A DNA stretch of 64,000 nucleotides from NCBI GenBank assembly GCA_034509425.1, contig JAVTVJ010000793.1, positions 558,001-622,000 on the forward strand, written 5' to 3'. The stretch comes from Eopsaltria australis. Its lineage: Eukaryota; Chordata; Aves; Passeriformes; Petroicidae. Position numbers and translations under genes: made by a program. This document shows positions 27,101 to 42,100 of this stretch, piece after piece. Under the pieces are notes generated by a model, which made no database searches, had not been told where the DNA came from, and saw nothing but the letters and a program-made list of their open reading frames with translations. The stretch's first letter is position 1; every line of letters starts with the position of its first letter.

Positions 27101-30100
27101 GACAAAGTCTTCTTCCTCTGTGCAAACTGTTTCAGCCTCCTCTCTCACCATTCCTTTTATGTCCTACGTGGAGTGGGTGAGGTTCTAGAGAACTAAAACG
27201 CCATTGCTAAGGTTTGTACAAAACAGCTGTGCTAACTACCAATTTGTAACTTTGCATTTACGTTTAGTGCTTTCAGTGGAGCTTTATCATGTTGTAATAG
27301 ACACAGACCTGGATCATTTCCCCTTCATTATGGAAGGATTTTCAATTACACTTCCTGAATATAGCTTACTGAGACAGATCCCCTTCTCCATCAAGTGGAA
27401 AGTTTTCTATTGCTAGATACACTTAAAAGGTCAGTTTAAAAGTAATGAAAAATACTGCTGCTCTATGAATTTTCAGAAATTTCAGAGAATAAAAATGCCA
27501 GAAGTGTTGCAAAACCCACCTAAAATAAACAGAGCTGCAAAAATGTTGTCATTACTGCAGGAACCGTTTTCACTCTGTGGTTTTGGCAGAAGTGAAACAG
27601 TCTATAAATGCTGAAATAACGTCTGGCTTAGGAATAGCAGCAGGCTCTTCCAAGGCTTTTGTGTTACTAAGCTGAGCAGGGAAATGCAGATTCCACATGG
27701 GACTCCCAAAATCTCCATCCCAGTTATACAAAAGGGGAGGCACAACAGTGCTGACCATTGCCCTGCCTGGGTTTTCACACCCTCTCTGCAATTAATGAAG
27801 CCAAGCTGGGCGCACAAAAAAGGCAGAAATGAGCATAGCCCACGAACATAACACAGTGTGTAGGTGGTATCTGTTCAAGGCTCTGGAGGAGCTCAAACAA
27901 TACATTCCTCTGAGCACTGTGCTGCATTTTGGTTCTCATGAAAAGGCAGTGTGACAATATGAGACCCTCCAGCATTTGGACATCTTCATGTACAGCATCA
28001 TCACCTACATCACCAAGTACATGCTTTGTCCAATGACAAGTGCAGATTGCACAAGCCAGGCTCAGACCAAGGATCAGCCCAGGACTCCAGCCTGCTGCTG
28101 CACTGGGATGGAGCCACATCTCTTCCCTCTCCCCTGGTCTCAGGAACCTCATGCTCTTGGAAGCCAAGCTGAGAGTGAGCAAAACCCCAACCTATCTCCT
28201 CCACCAGTCAGAGCAGAGTCCTTGAAGATGAGAAATGGAGATCTGAATGCTCATCAGTCTGCACAGAGGCCTCTTGACTCCCGAGCAACTGCTCTACATC
28301 ACTCACAATTGCCTCTTCCAGCAATGTTTCCAGGAAAATGAAGCCAGAGTTTTGGAGGGCTTTTTTTTGTCCAGGAAGGCTAAAAATGAGCTCAACACAC
28401 GGGATACAACGTAAGTATCTCTGGGTATAAGCAAAGCCTTTCCTACACCTCTTTAAGAAATGTTCTCTAGTTTTTGAGAAGTCTCCCAGTCAGAAGCCTG
28501 ACCTAGAAAAACTTCAAAATTTGTTAGTAAGCAAATGAGAGCAGCTCTGGTGAAGAGACAGACCCATAGGAAAGCCTGGACTCACATATTTTTACTGCAT
28601 CATCTCTGGGTGCCCAGGATAAACATTCAAGATTTCCAACCAGTCACCACAGGCAAACCAGTCTACATCAGAGGAACTCTACAATCTCAAAAGAGACATT
28701 TAAATCTCCCAGGAACACATTTTTTAGTGCTAGGGAGTCCAGGATTTTAAACTGAAAGGAAGAATTTTAGAGGAAGGAGTAAAGGATGCGAGAAACCCAT
28801 GGCAAGCTCCAGTGCCACAGCACCCTCAGCATACTTTATTTCACAGCCCATGGTGCAGCAAGGGATCACTTGGCCAAGGGTGGTTGTAGCAAGGAATGGC
28901 TATTGTGGCCCCCAGCTGATATTTGGGTCTCTCAGATATACACAGCAGCTGCCTTCTCTCTTGCCAGCGTCTTCATCTGCCATGTAAATCAGCTCTAGAT
29001 TCTGCTTCAAGATTTCTGAACCTAAGGTTCAGATTACAGGCTGCTAGGTCAGTAAGAAAACAGCAAAACCAATGCAGTGAATCTATTCTCCTGCTCTACT
29101 CTAGCTCTGCTACTGCAGCTGGTGTGACCCTCACATCAGGATAAATTACACCAAAAGTGTTTGACACAGTTAGTAATTGGACTCTGGCGCAGCTTCACTG
29201 CCAATTTCTTGCATACAATTACTGGGACTGTTTGAGGAGGTATTAGCTTTTCTGTACAGAAATGGACTTTTCAGCATAGGTCTTTTACTGGTCACAATCA
29301 CCAGCACACACTTCCTAACATGTCAGTTTTGCCTGAGAATTATATTTGGTTTTCTAGAGCCCTACTTCTGTGAGGTCAGTATTCTGCTAGGTTGTTCTTA
29401 AAATGAATCATCAGGTCATTTACACCAGCAAGTGGGAGCCAGAGAAAATACTGTGGAGTTAGTCACATAAATGGTTCAAAAAGGCACATGAGGATGAGCA
29501 GTGTGCCAGAGCAGAAATTTCAATGGGAAAGCAGTGTAATCCCAACTTCTTTTGTCACATGGTATAAATATCATGACTGAAACCACTGATTTGGTAAGAC
29601 CTTAAAGACTCTTGCCACAGAGAATGCATAAACTCTTGTGGGAGAGGATTGTATTTCCTTCTAGTACTCCTCATCCTCATGTGAGGTTCCTTTGATTTAG
29701 CAGTTCATGACTAACCCTCTTCTCTAACAGTCACCTGGTTTATTCACTCTCAGCTGCTGCTACCAACTCCTCTTTCCTGAGCTGCTGAATTCCGCATTGC
29801 AAAAGGCTTGAACACCCTTGAATTAGGATTAGCTAATACTTCATGTAAACCACAGGATGTATGTGTGCTTACAAAGCACCTTGTGGTACCAGGACCAGAG
29901 CACTGATATCTCCAAAACTGCCCTCTATAAGTAGGCACAGGAAGTAACAGCAAGTAAGGTGTTAGTCTCGAACAAAAAAGGTGCAAAAGCAGATTGTTTT
30001 GTTGGTTGTCTTTCAAATCCAAGAGCAGCCAGCACAATTTTATTTCTTGTTAAGATACAACTAGGTTCTGAAATAGAAACACTAAAGGCACTACTAATCT

Positions 30101-33100
30101 TAGCATATCAATCTAACTGCCCTGTGTCAGTAGTTGCCTTCCCAAACTGAGCCCTCAACTAGCCCAAGGCAGAATTCACTTGTATTAAAAACTAGGTTAT
30201 AACGACAGTCCTTTAGAAATATATGATTCTGATTGTCCCAGCTCCAAGACAAAACTTTTTCCATCCACATGCACTGGACACTTCAGCAGACAAAGCCCTC
30301 CGCACTTTTCATTCAGCTGGTGTTCTAAGACTTTTTCTGCAGGAACCCACACTAATACTGCAAACCCAACAGGCACATTTTCATCATTCCTATAATAAGG
30401 CTCAGAATGAGCCATTAGATCAAAGAGATTAAGACCATTCCCACACAGACGGGGAAAGCAACTTCAGCCCCTTTGGTTGGGAGAATCAGATGCTCCCTCT
30501 CCCTTGCTTAAGACATTATCCAAGATCCCTTTCTCTGCCTCATCCTCCTGTCAGTCCTCAGCTTAAATCCCTGGCATTTCCAGACACGTTTTATTTGCAT
30601 TTACATGCTAAGCAATTCCTCTCCATCTTCACATCTCCGAGTGTTTAGATTACCTCTTTCCTAGAAGAGACATTCATCTGGCATCTCAGATGAAGATATT
30701 TTCCCCTCAGAGACAACAGCTTGTCTCCATATCTACTTGCTGTGGATTTCCCTTGCAGCTTGTAGAGGCTACAGGTAGGTTTGGGATGTGTTCCACTGAA
30801 TGTACTACTCAGCCAAACTGCACCCATTGCTTGAGCCTACCAATGGTTGAATGGAGTTTAGAGAAAAACTTCAGCCAGGCACCTGCAATTACAGACCCAC
30901 AGTGACCTGCAGCTGTGTCATATATGTGTACATTACACACGATGCACAGCTGAGGAAATCTCTCCTCCTTACACCTCCTGGCTAATTACACACCAATACA
31001 AATAAAAGTATAGAAGAGGCCAAAAAAAAATTTTAAAAAGTTTAAAAAATATTTAAAAAAAATCAAGCTAACAACAAGTAGAACCCAAAAAGCAAATGCA
31101 TGAAACTTTAGATACTTCCCTCATTTACTAGCAGTTGCTTTGATTTTTGCATGCCCAGCTAGAGGAAACAGAGTACACGGACATGGCAAACGGCTTATGC
31201 AAAAACACAATCATAGCAAGGTGTCCTTAAGGAATTCCATAGTTAAAAATAGTATGGAGATACTGTGGAGCAGCTAGCCTTCCTAAAAAACACCTACTGC
31301 AGCAATAGGATTTTTAAAAAATAATGACCAGGCTTTCTTCCAAGGACAAAGTGAAGTAAACGAACTGCACATTTCAAGAATGTTTTTCTGCATACCATTA
31401 GTTCACTTTTGGGAAGAAAACAATAATGAAGCATTTCTAGTATCAAAAAAGCCCAAAAAGAGAAGGAAAATGGAAAGGTAAGAATGCAGGAGCCATACCC
31501 AAAAGCTGAACTCCTACTTCACTCCAACTGACAAACATGGTGACCTATGTCATCCCAAAATTTTGAATGGAATGTGGCCGAATAAGGAATAAGCTTTATC
31601 TCACTTATTTCTCAACCAGTTTAGGATTCTTATTCTTGTTTTTATGTACAGAGTTATAACCAGTTTGTCAGGACAACTCTGTAATATCAGCTACAGCAAA
31701 CGTCAGGCTTTGGTGAAGAGGTGATACTCTCGGTTGACTCAAGCCCACTCAGCTCAAGCACCCCACTGGCCTGAACCCCCAAACATCCACTCAAAGTTTA
31801 CACAAAAGGGTGAACTTCTTTATCCTTCACCTTGGAGTTTACTACAAAGCTCTGTGAAAAGGAAAAATGATTCAGCTACAAGTAACAGTTGATCAGAAGG
31901 TTTTCAAATTACAGCAGGAACCTGAAGACTAGTAATATTCACAAACCTGCATGCCCCATTTAGTTACAGTAAGACCATACTGAGGAGCAGAATGAATTCA
32001 CCAGCCACGGAAGTACCTGGGAGCCCTATCATGTTTTTACACCAAAAAGCATGTTCTACTTCAAATCAGAAATCAGTTCTGCTAAGTCCTACTGTTTCTG
32101 TTGCACATTAGATTGCATCAAGAAATCACATGCGTCCCATCTAGTTTAAAAAACAATTGTATAACAGGAGCTTAAGCAATGTATCTTTGGGGATGGAAGG
32201 AGTACATGGTAACTCTTTACTGAATAGTTAAATAAAAATCAAGTAAATCACTGAAACTAACCAGGCAAGTCAAACAGATCTCTCAATTTTTGCTTGACAT
32301 TCCAACCACAGTACCTCTTCCAGGTATCGGTGGAAGTTGATAGCAGCTTGTTATAAATTCCTGCTCAGTCTCCTTTATCAGGCCTCCCTCTTATACACAA
32401 GCAGGGAAAACATACCAAAGAAATATTGCCAAGTGAAAAACAAGTCACAGAAAATTAGTGACAAATCCTTGAGAAGATGCTGAAGATAAAAACCTAAGTC
32501 TTGTCATTGGATTATAGTCTAGAAGTTGAATAGAATCTACAGTCTTGTTATTTCTACCCTTTAGAAAATAAATAGAAAAAACAGAAAGCTTGTTCTGACA
32601 AGCTTTGAACATACATGAAGTTCAAAACCAAAATATTAAAATGGCCATTTTGGGAAGCAACTGAGCAAGAATTCTCATTGGTTTATTACTGAGCAAGAAT
32701 TCTTACTGGTTTATTATTGAGATCTCCTCTTCTATCAACTTATTTTGTTTTTCTGTTTTTAACTATCCTGTCTTAAAAATCAACAGTTCAGACCTGCTGA
32801 GATAAAATTTCCAAAATCTTGCAGCTGCCTCTAGCCATGAATGACAACTTTTTCTCATTATACACACATATATACATATATAAGCATAAACCCAAACAAC
32901 TAACACTTGAAATCTACAGACACTCTTCTTTGTATTTCTTACACCACTTACCAAGAATGCATATAATGTTAAGAGACATGTGTTTTGAGATGCATTATTT
33001 GCTGAAACAGCTGCCAAGAAAATGAACTGGTCTCCCCTTCAGAAACATCTTCTTAGCAATTATTACTAGAAAGAAAAATACCTATTCCAGGCACATTAAG

Positions 33101-36100
33101 GTTAATTTAGTTCCAAGATAACCTGCAGATGTCAACATCAAGACTTCAACAACACAGCTTTTGTCACATAGTGAGTATTTGTGAGGAACACAACAAGGAA
33201 AAAAGTACCCAAGTGACCCAGAAACCCTGGGAATGCTCTTAATTTCTTCTTAGGGAAGCAAAAGCCCACGTGCTATCAGCACACCTCAAAATTCTGATGC
33301 CAGCTTCTGCAGTTAGAGAAACATTATTTCAGAAGGCTTAAGTCATTCCTCTCCATAGAGCATTTCATACTTACGTAAAAAGTGTTTTTCCAGTAAGGCT
33401 ATTTCCAGGTGACCTTTGATCTCATTCAGTCTGTCAGACTCTGTTCTGTTAAAATCCTGGACTCCTGAAGCCATGATGACGGTCCCTGGACCAGCCTAGA
33501 AGAAAGCCAGAACATACTAAAAGTTCAGAAGCACTTTTTTCTTTTCCTTTTTTTTTTTTTTTTTTTTTTTTTGTCATTTAAATACATAAACTGATTTCTG
33601 GGGGAATAATGAAACAAGCATGAGAGAAACATTCAAGTATCAACAACTCTACATGCCTCTTTAAGCATCAGACTACCAAAATAAGTGAATGAAAGCTAAT
33701 CAAATATGAGTTTACAGAACACACTTCCACAAACCTTGGGAAGTTACAGAAAATTAGTATTTCTCACCACCACCCTTACCAGTTCTACTGTATCATCATT
33801 TAAGCCCTTCTTCTGGTGACTGAAAAGCTATATTTATACTATCCCTCTCCCCCTCCCATAAAATGAATGGTCAATGCAACACACTTCACACATAAAATTG
33901 CGAAGCCAGCGAAGTAATACTTTTCTAGATAATTACTGAGCTATTGGAAAACACATATTGTATATTTTAATATCCATTTACAGAATGAGTAATTTTCAAG
34001 ACCACAGACTCTCCAGCAAGGAAGGGGTTCCTCACTCCCCCACAACCCAGTCACTGCAGAATGATGTTGTTGGTGCCCAGGAGCTCATCCTGGCAGGCTA
34101 GGAGAGTGGGAAATCAGAACAATGCACGCCCCAATGGATTTAGCAGCACTCCTTGAGTGAACTCAGCAGTACTGAAAACACTGCAGAAAGCAGGAATTAA
34201 AAATCAATTTGATTAGTTAGTGAGACCACTGACAACCTCCACCTCCATGAAGTAAACACAGAAAAACCCCAAGCCCACACAGCAGAAGGCAGGTGATGCC
34301 TTCTCTCTCTCATAAAGAGGGCATTTTCAGACAGCAGGGAAAAGGGTGGGTGAGGGCATCTCCTGGGTAATGACTGTTCAGCACTTGTGTACAGTCCCCA
34401 CCAGGCACGAAAAATCTGTCAATGAGAATTACAGGAGCTTCTCTAGCAGCTTGTACTCAAAACCAAAGTGATAGATTACAGAAGCCTACATCTCAGAAAT
34501 TATCTGAAGACAAAAAGGAATTTATTTACCTATTCTGACTATTCCCCACTCCTTGTTTGAACCCTGAAAACATACAGCAACTGTATTCCTTGCAAACACC
34601 AGCTTGCATACATTTAACCATGACAGCTTAAATTACATACATATATAAACTCAAGTAATCTACAGGAGACATTAAATTAAGACATCTTCTATGTTTTAGG
34701 AAAGATGTGCAGAAAGCTTACTGATAGCAAAGTACTTTCACAGTTGGGATTGATTTGCATTTTCAAGATAAAACAGTGTGGAAATACCTATTAAACATCT
34801 GTTTTCTTGTTTGAACTGAAGAGATGCTGAGTTTCAGCCTCAGAATTTGTCTATACAGGAACATTAGCACTCTGCAGGCAGTTACTGCCCAGCATTTACC
34901 TAGCACCAACTCCCCACCTGGGCTTGCTCAATACAGTGCCAAGCAGAGATGCTATTTCCAGTCCCCGAAGCAGCACCCACCCACACAGCACTCTGTCAAC
35001 GCTGCTGGCCCTGATGAGGAGCAGAAGCTGTTAGCTCAGCAGCAGCCTTGGGCTACTTCCCATTTTGGAGCTGGCACAAATCATGCCATAGCAGAGAGGG
35101 ACAGATCCCAGGGCAGTCCTCACACGAGGAGCTGCAGCACAGCATCCTCCCCACCATGTTCCACATTCCCCAATCACTCCTGCCTTTAGCCAGAGAGGTG
35201 CAGTGAGAGATGCCATTTGCAACTGCTCCAGCCACTGCAGAGGAGTATCAGAGACTGTTTTCAGACAAGAACAAGATGTCAATTAAACTCTGTGTTGATC
35301 TTTTATCTACGGAGCTGGGTTGTATTTATTTACACTGCAAGATTTAGTGCTATCACTTGCGAGACATTTGGAGAGCCCCAATGAGGATGGTGTGGCTGGA
35401 GCCAAAAAGCAGCACCCTTACAATACACTCCATAGGCAGGCACAAGGGAAGTGTTACTAAAATACAGACTGCTGCCCAGGTGTTACTGCACAGCTTTCTG
35501 TAGTGTATCTAGCACATAGGGACAATCTCTGCTCCCAGCATGCAAGAATTCACAGGGAGCTGTCTGAAGAAACAGTGCCACTGCCTAAATAGTTTATTGT
35601 TAAATAAAATAAAATCACATACAGGTCAAAGAGCAAGGTGCTGTACTCAAAAGGAATGTGCCTGGACTCTGGGCATCACCCCCATGCTAAGACAGCAGCT
35701 GATTCCCACCCCAGGTGAGGGAGGACAGGAAAGAGAAAGGGGCTAGCAAGTATCTAAGCATATTCAAGTTTTCATCCTCATTGAAGATACTCAAGGTATT
35801 TTAATCAAAGATGTGTTACATTTCAGAAATCCATCTAGAGAACCAGCTCTGCTTTTGATTCTTCAGAGATGTTGAGTCAATAATTAAAGCCCAGGATACC
35901 TTAACTGTGCCTCTAAGAAGAGGGAAAGAGCTAGAGGCGCATAGCACTGGGGAGAGTGATACCAGTTAACAAGACTCATTCTTAGAGTTTCCAAATGTTT
36001 ATATACTAAAGCACTGGATCCAAGCAGCCTGACATGCACTGATGGGTTAAAAATCAGAAGGTAAACATCTCTAAACTAGCTACAAAAGGTTACAATGACC

Positions 36101-39100
36101 TCCTAACTTAGAAAAAAAGAGAAAAAAATCCACTGAGTTAAAGCATAAGGCTGCTCACTAGAATACTAGGAGCAAGATCATGTAATTATATTGAAAAAAA
36201 AAAAAGGTTTATTAAGATACCCAGTGACACAAGTTTGGTGGTGCACCCAATTTCCAAAATTAGCATTGATGCCTGAAGAGGCTACCTAGAGCTAAAGGAT
36301 AAAGGGTATTTATTGAAGGCCTTCACAGGGTACACCTTGGGCAGTGCAGGAGACTCGCAAAGACTACACCCAAGATGGACAACCAACATGGGTTTTTTGG
36401 ACAGATATAAGTTTGGTCTATTTGCATATCAGATGTTAATTGCCCAATTAAAGCTTCAGGTAATGAAGTCCCATTCCCCTAGTTTGTCACCCCCACTTCA
36501 CTGTTGTTCACATTTTTCAGGGCCTGAGAAAGTAAGGTGTCCTTGGGTTTCAGGCCTAGAGAGAAATTGTTTTGTCTGAATAAAACAGGAGAGCAGTAGC
36601 TGGCAGGCTATGGAGTTTTAGGAGTTATACACTAAAGCAGTAGTGATCTAAAAAATATAAAAGCTAAAAATTAAGGCATCAGCATCACCACAACATTTTA
36701 TGACTACCATTTAGAAACATTCAGAAAAACTGAGGACACCCAGGACAGTGATATGGGAAACATTTAAGCAGATGTCTCTTCCTGTCATAGAAGTTTTTTC
36801 CAACACAACTAAGAAAACAAGAAATAAGGTCTCCACACTTGCTGAAGGTCAACTGCCTGCCTCTGAATTCAAAAAAGTCCCTCTGAAGCTAGAATACCTG
36901 GCTCAATTCACAAGTTAACAAAATCCTTGTATTAATTCCAGTTTTATCTGGGTAAAGGTCTCTCCTCTCTGCTGCCTCTGTAGGACAGTACTGAGACTCA
37001 GGATTAACTACACTGCACTGTACAGATGTCCTGTCTGGTTTCTGACTCACAGTAAAAGCCCTGAAGGATTCCACAGATTTCTGCTTTTCCTTCTGCCTTT
37101 CTAGTTTTGACAGCATTTGACACAGGAGCCCTCTTAAAATGTTGGTAATCGTTATTATTTAGCCAAGACCATGTACAAGGCCTGGCAGTGCCTAGGAAGA
37201 CAGAGAAATGCCTGAGGTGAACGTAGAGACAGAGGCGTTAAAGAAATATTTCTGATGACAACAGACTGCCTGTAACCCATTAGCAGAGGTCAGAGTTGCT
37301 TGTCCAAGCCACATGCAGCTCTGGATCGAAAATCCACATCTCCCCACAAAAGTGTTTTCAAGCCATCTGCAATTCAGGCTTTTCATAACAGTCCCAGCCT
37401 GAGACTTCTCTGCCCTCCCTCTCCAAGACCTCTTCATCCTCCGAGTCCTGGGATTCTGTCCTGTGTGCTGGCACTGCCACCACTGCTGCTGTGCAGCCAC
37501 AGAAAGGGTCCAAGTCACTTCCTAACTACGCGGATGTGGATCTGTCCTCTCCACCTGCAGCACATCTTCAGTATCACACAGAAACACAACTGCCCAATGC
37601 TCTGCTTCTCATTTCCTTCAACATCATATGTATGTGGATGATTTTTTTCTAGGAACATCTAACAAAATGGTGGTCTGATTTCTAAGTATGTCATTAACTC
37701 AGAGAGAAGCAGCACTCAAGCACAAAGGATCGGGAGCAGTGAGGACAAAACATGCCAACCGCAGGGGCAAAACCATCCACTGAAGTCACTCCTCAGAGCC
37801 CAGAAGTGGCTGGGACACAGCACACAGAAGAGGTAGTTTAAAATAGAAAATTTTAACTTGCATTAATTTGAGGAAAAAAGAGGAAGGGGGAAGTCTTCAG
37901 CAATACAACAAACTACACAGCTTGTCTTGTGAAGTTCTGGCCTCCTGAATTTCTCATCTGACACTTCATGTGCATTTTCTTACTTCAAATTATGAAAGGG
38001 TTCCTCATGAACGCTGAAATTACCTGGTGTAAGAAAAGGGAAAACTCAACCACATTGCTTAAGAATGAAGGCACCTGCATGGATAGTTAATCCTTAGTAG
38101 CTATTCTTGGAAGCATACCCATACTGGCATGCTCCTAAAACACAACTACATTCTACATAAATTTTAAAAAAATCTAGTGCTAGCCAGGTTTAGAGACTTT
38201 AACTTCTTAACTGTAGTGTTTGCATCATGCTTTATACCTTCCAATCACTGTAAATGAGATGACCAATAGAGCAGCATTTAAGGTTTTAATTGACATGTGT
38301 CAGGAAAAACCAAGCTGTACTGCAACAGCAATTAAAGTAATGTTTTCTGTTCCACAATAGCTCAGATTTAATCCTAGCACACTGGCAGGGAACTTACATA
38401 AGTAGATTAGACTGCTTTCAGTACAATATGCCAGATACAAAAGAGCTTTACTTGTAGGTCCCAATACCAGGTTAGGGCCAGTCTCTACAAGTTGAAACAC
38501 AGTTTGTTCTTCTTCCACTCTGTGAAGGGGATGTGATCTCTGCACCACGTTCATTCATATACCTGCATGCAGAACTGGATCTTGTCTCCCCTTCTGTAAA
38601 AACAGGAATGGTGGTGCTGAATAAAGGACACTTTAATTACTGAGCAAGCAACATTACCTCAATTTCTAATGTCACAACAAATCAAATGCTAATTGATTTC
38701 GAATGGACCAGGTTACTCCCTCTGCCTATTCTGCAATTGTGGTGTTTTTACAAAACAATGAAGAAACAGCAGTGCTGCATGCAGTGTTTAATGCCCTTGC
38801 CTTAAAAAAAAACCAAACAACCAGCTATGGTAAAGAGGGAACAAAGGAAGAGATCTAGGAAGCCATTCAGGAATTGAAAGAGATGTTCAGCAGAGAGTTA
38901 AATTTGTTAACCAGCACTGCTATCTTGGCAATGATCTGATCGAAGTGTCCAAACACCCACAGGGACCTAAGAAAGTATCTGCTATTCAAGGCATATCTGG
39001 TAGCTGAGGCACTCAAATAAGAGGGGGAAACCCACACAAGCAAGCAGCCAGCCTGTAAGCTGAATCCAAACTAGTTCAAATGAAGACAAAAACTCTCAGA

Positions 39101-42100
39101 AATTACTGAGAATGCAAAGAAAACTATAAATCCTTCCATCTCCAGAGTCCTCCGACCAGGAGCTCGCTGTGTGCTTTACCCAAACACAGGTTAGGATGTT
39201 TATTATTGAAGTAAATAGGTGAAGCTCAGTTTAAAGATAAAGAATATTATATGGCCTCATCTGGCCATCCCTTCTGTCTTTTCACAGGGTGTAAATTTTA
39301 CATGTGCAACTTCAGTAAGGCATGTGAAGTGCTGGGACTAAGTGCCACTGCGCAGTCTGTGGCCTGGGACTGAGCATTCACTTCATTTTCTGGAAGTGCA
39401 ACAGAGGATGATGCTCTTCCTGGCAGATGGTTGGGGCTCTGCAATCACAAGCTTTTATGACACGGCTTTGTACTCTGCAACCTCCATTTGTATCAAGCTT
39501 TCCCACACGCTTGTCAAGTTCAGATACATACCTAAAGAAGAGGCACATTTTTAAGTGCATTGCAAGCCCATGCAGCACAGAAGGGTCCTTCATTCATATG
39601 ACTGCACTGTGCTGCTGTAATAGACAGAGAACTTTCCTTAATGCCTCCATAATGATTAATACACCAGATAGGGGCATGGGGAGGAAAGCAGAGAGGGGCA
39701 AAGATGAAGTCTTTGTCTAGGGAATAGCTGACAGTGAAGATGCAGATAAGGGGACTAGGACTCTAATTTTGCATGCCTATGTTCAGTTCCAAGCCACCAA
39801 TCTTGCTCTTTCAAGACCATGAGTTCTGTACCCAGATTTCAATAGAGACAATGAAGGAACAGAAGTGGAAGCACAGTACAGCTCACATCTATCTGAAAAG
39901 ACATCCAGCCTAACTTCCATTTACACAGAAGATTTGCATTGGTTTTTGTATGCTTCCAGCAGTTCCCCAAAGGTATTAAACAGGAAGGAACCAATAAGAC
40001 TTGGTCTTCTCATGATCAGTGTAATACAAGTATAATAATAACTTGCTAACAGAGCCTATAAAAGAAAAACACCCTCAACAAGCAATTTAAGCTGTGAGTT
40101 TTAGACACTGAATTAAAACCAATTCAGGCACAATCCAACTATATAACCTCAATAAGAAACAGACAAACAATTCAGAATTGCACTGTTCACACAACCTCAG
40201 CCACCACTACTTTAATATTGATTTAAATACATCATCATTACTTTCTTTACTCTTGGCACCTCTGCAGCACAGGGGATTATTTCTTCTCCCTTCATTTTAC
40301 GGACAGGCAGCAGCGCTCAGTGCGCAGACGCCTGTGAGGGCCGACTGCTAATCCCTCAAACTTCCCATCTGAAATTCATCCCTCATATATCAGACCTCTT
40401 CCATTTCCTTATTTTGCTCATATCTGTAACACAGCTGCTGCTCTTAGGCTGTTCCAGCATCACACTGGGTTTGGAGCTCTCAAACATCAGGAGTGGGGAA
40501 AAACAAGTTTGATGCCATTGCTGCTTCCCACTCTCCCTTCCTCCCTGACTTTAAAGAACTGCCCTCATCTGTATCCCAAGGACTTAGACCACAACAGCAT
40601 AGTGCAGTATGTAATCAGCCAGAAAGCAAAGTGTTTCTCCAAGTTCCCTTCTCAGCACACAGAGCTCAACATTTTGAGAAAACAGAGACCATCACTGCAG
40701 GTGTGTAGCTGTTAAGGTTTTATAACTATTCAAAACTACAGGTTTACCTTGCTGTGCCCTCGGCTACCATCCATACCACCCAAGAGCTACTATTCCCCTG
40801 AAGAAACACAGAAAATAGTACCTGGACTTTAAGGCAGATATTTCTGTAGCCTCTAGCTCTGCCACCCAGATACTTCTGATTAAATACAAAAGGCATCTAA
40901 TATATACCCACACAAAACATAAAGCTTTTAGTTTAATGAAAATAAGCCAGAATTTACCTATAAAAAACCTCACAAAATTCTACATTGGAAGGGTAGCAGC
41001 AGAGTTTAGTTCTAGTATACACAATATTTACATCTTAACAAATGACAGATGTCTTCAGTAGAATAAGGCAAAGGAATAGCATTTAACAGACTTCCTTGTC
41101 TGAGAAGCTTGAGGATTTACATACAACAGATTTTTTATGACCAAAACATGCTCTGTCATTGCCACCTGTTTGTTCCATGATCATAGGAAAAACATTCTGG
41201 CAAAAAAGCTCCCTATAAGCAGGACTGTATGTGGTACCATGAAAGCCCACTTAAATTTTAAAAAGCTAATAGCTACAGAACTGGATACAAGCTGCCAACC
41301 CCAAAGGAGATGCATAAGCATATACAGTTTGAAATCTTTTTGTTTATAGCTTGCTGTGAGCAAGCCCCACACTCCTAGAAATGAACCTTCAGACAACAGT
41401 CTGATCACATTTTGGGGATAAAAACTGCACAGTAAGTTTTCATAGGGTGACACAAATTCTGAATTCCAAGTCACTTCTATAATACAATCATATAGATAAA
41501 TTTAAATGAATACTGTAGCACTCCACGCTCATGGATCCGCAACCATGTTTTAAGCTGAAGAAGGATTTTATTTTACTTTTTTAACCAATATCTAACTTTT
41601 CCTGAAGCAGTGTCTTTGTAAAAGGTAGGTCTGCTTTGGTGGTTCTGCTTGCAAGCACCAAAACATTTTAGCACCGTGTTAACAGGTTTAAACCAGCTCT
41701 AGCAGCATGGAAGCACTACTGAATGCAACACTGCAGTAGAGAAGCAGGTGGTGTGACCTTCTAACACCAATGAAGCAACCAGAAGTCCTATCCTTAAAGC
41801 CCTGGACAGTGTCATTTGAGCACATCTGAGCTCCTTAGACTGGAAAGTAGCCTTTTCTTTTTCATGTTCATTAGTAATTCAACAAAACAAATAAAAACTA
41901 GAGAGCATTCAGAAGCACATCCAAAGTTAACAAATCTGTCAACTCACAACACATAAAATTAAAAGGACAGGGAACCCTAGTATTGAGAAATTAATTGATC
42001 TTTCCACCAAATGGAGGCCTATTACTGGAGAGTTACTTCGTAGCCCACAAATCTTCAAGTGTTACAACCATAATATAAGGACAAAGAATTAATAATTTCT

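Larger units (their letters stand above)
20471..33374 (-). other. GRAMD4 intron between exons 2 and 3
   Basis: 12.9 kb, bounded by GTAAGT and CAG. The longest fully contained intron. It holds homopolymer tracts (A15 at 20814-20828, A15 then T11 at 21305-21332), an A/T-rich low-complexity patch (31022-31066) and a 28-bp tandem duplication (32660-32715). The longest ORF, 135 codons on the minus strand at 27775-28182, has no recognisable domain and overlaps ORFs in other frames. I do not call it a gene. Confidence 0.87.

Noticed and set aside
27775..28182. 135-codon ORF on the minus strand, the longest in the window, with a 121-codon ORF overlapping on the plus strand
   Set aside because: No recognisable domain, no splice-consistent edges, and simultaneous open frames on both strands point to chance in locally GC-richer sequence.
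40300..40345. CpG-containing patch as a possible alternative promoter
   Set aside because: Only a handful of CpGs in under 50 bp, with AT-rich flanks; not a CpG island.
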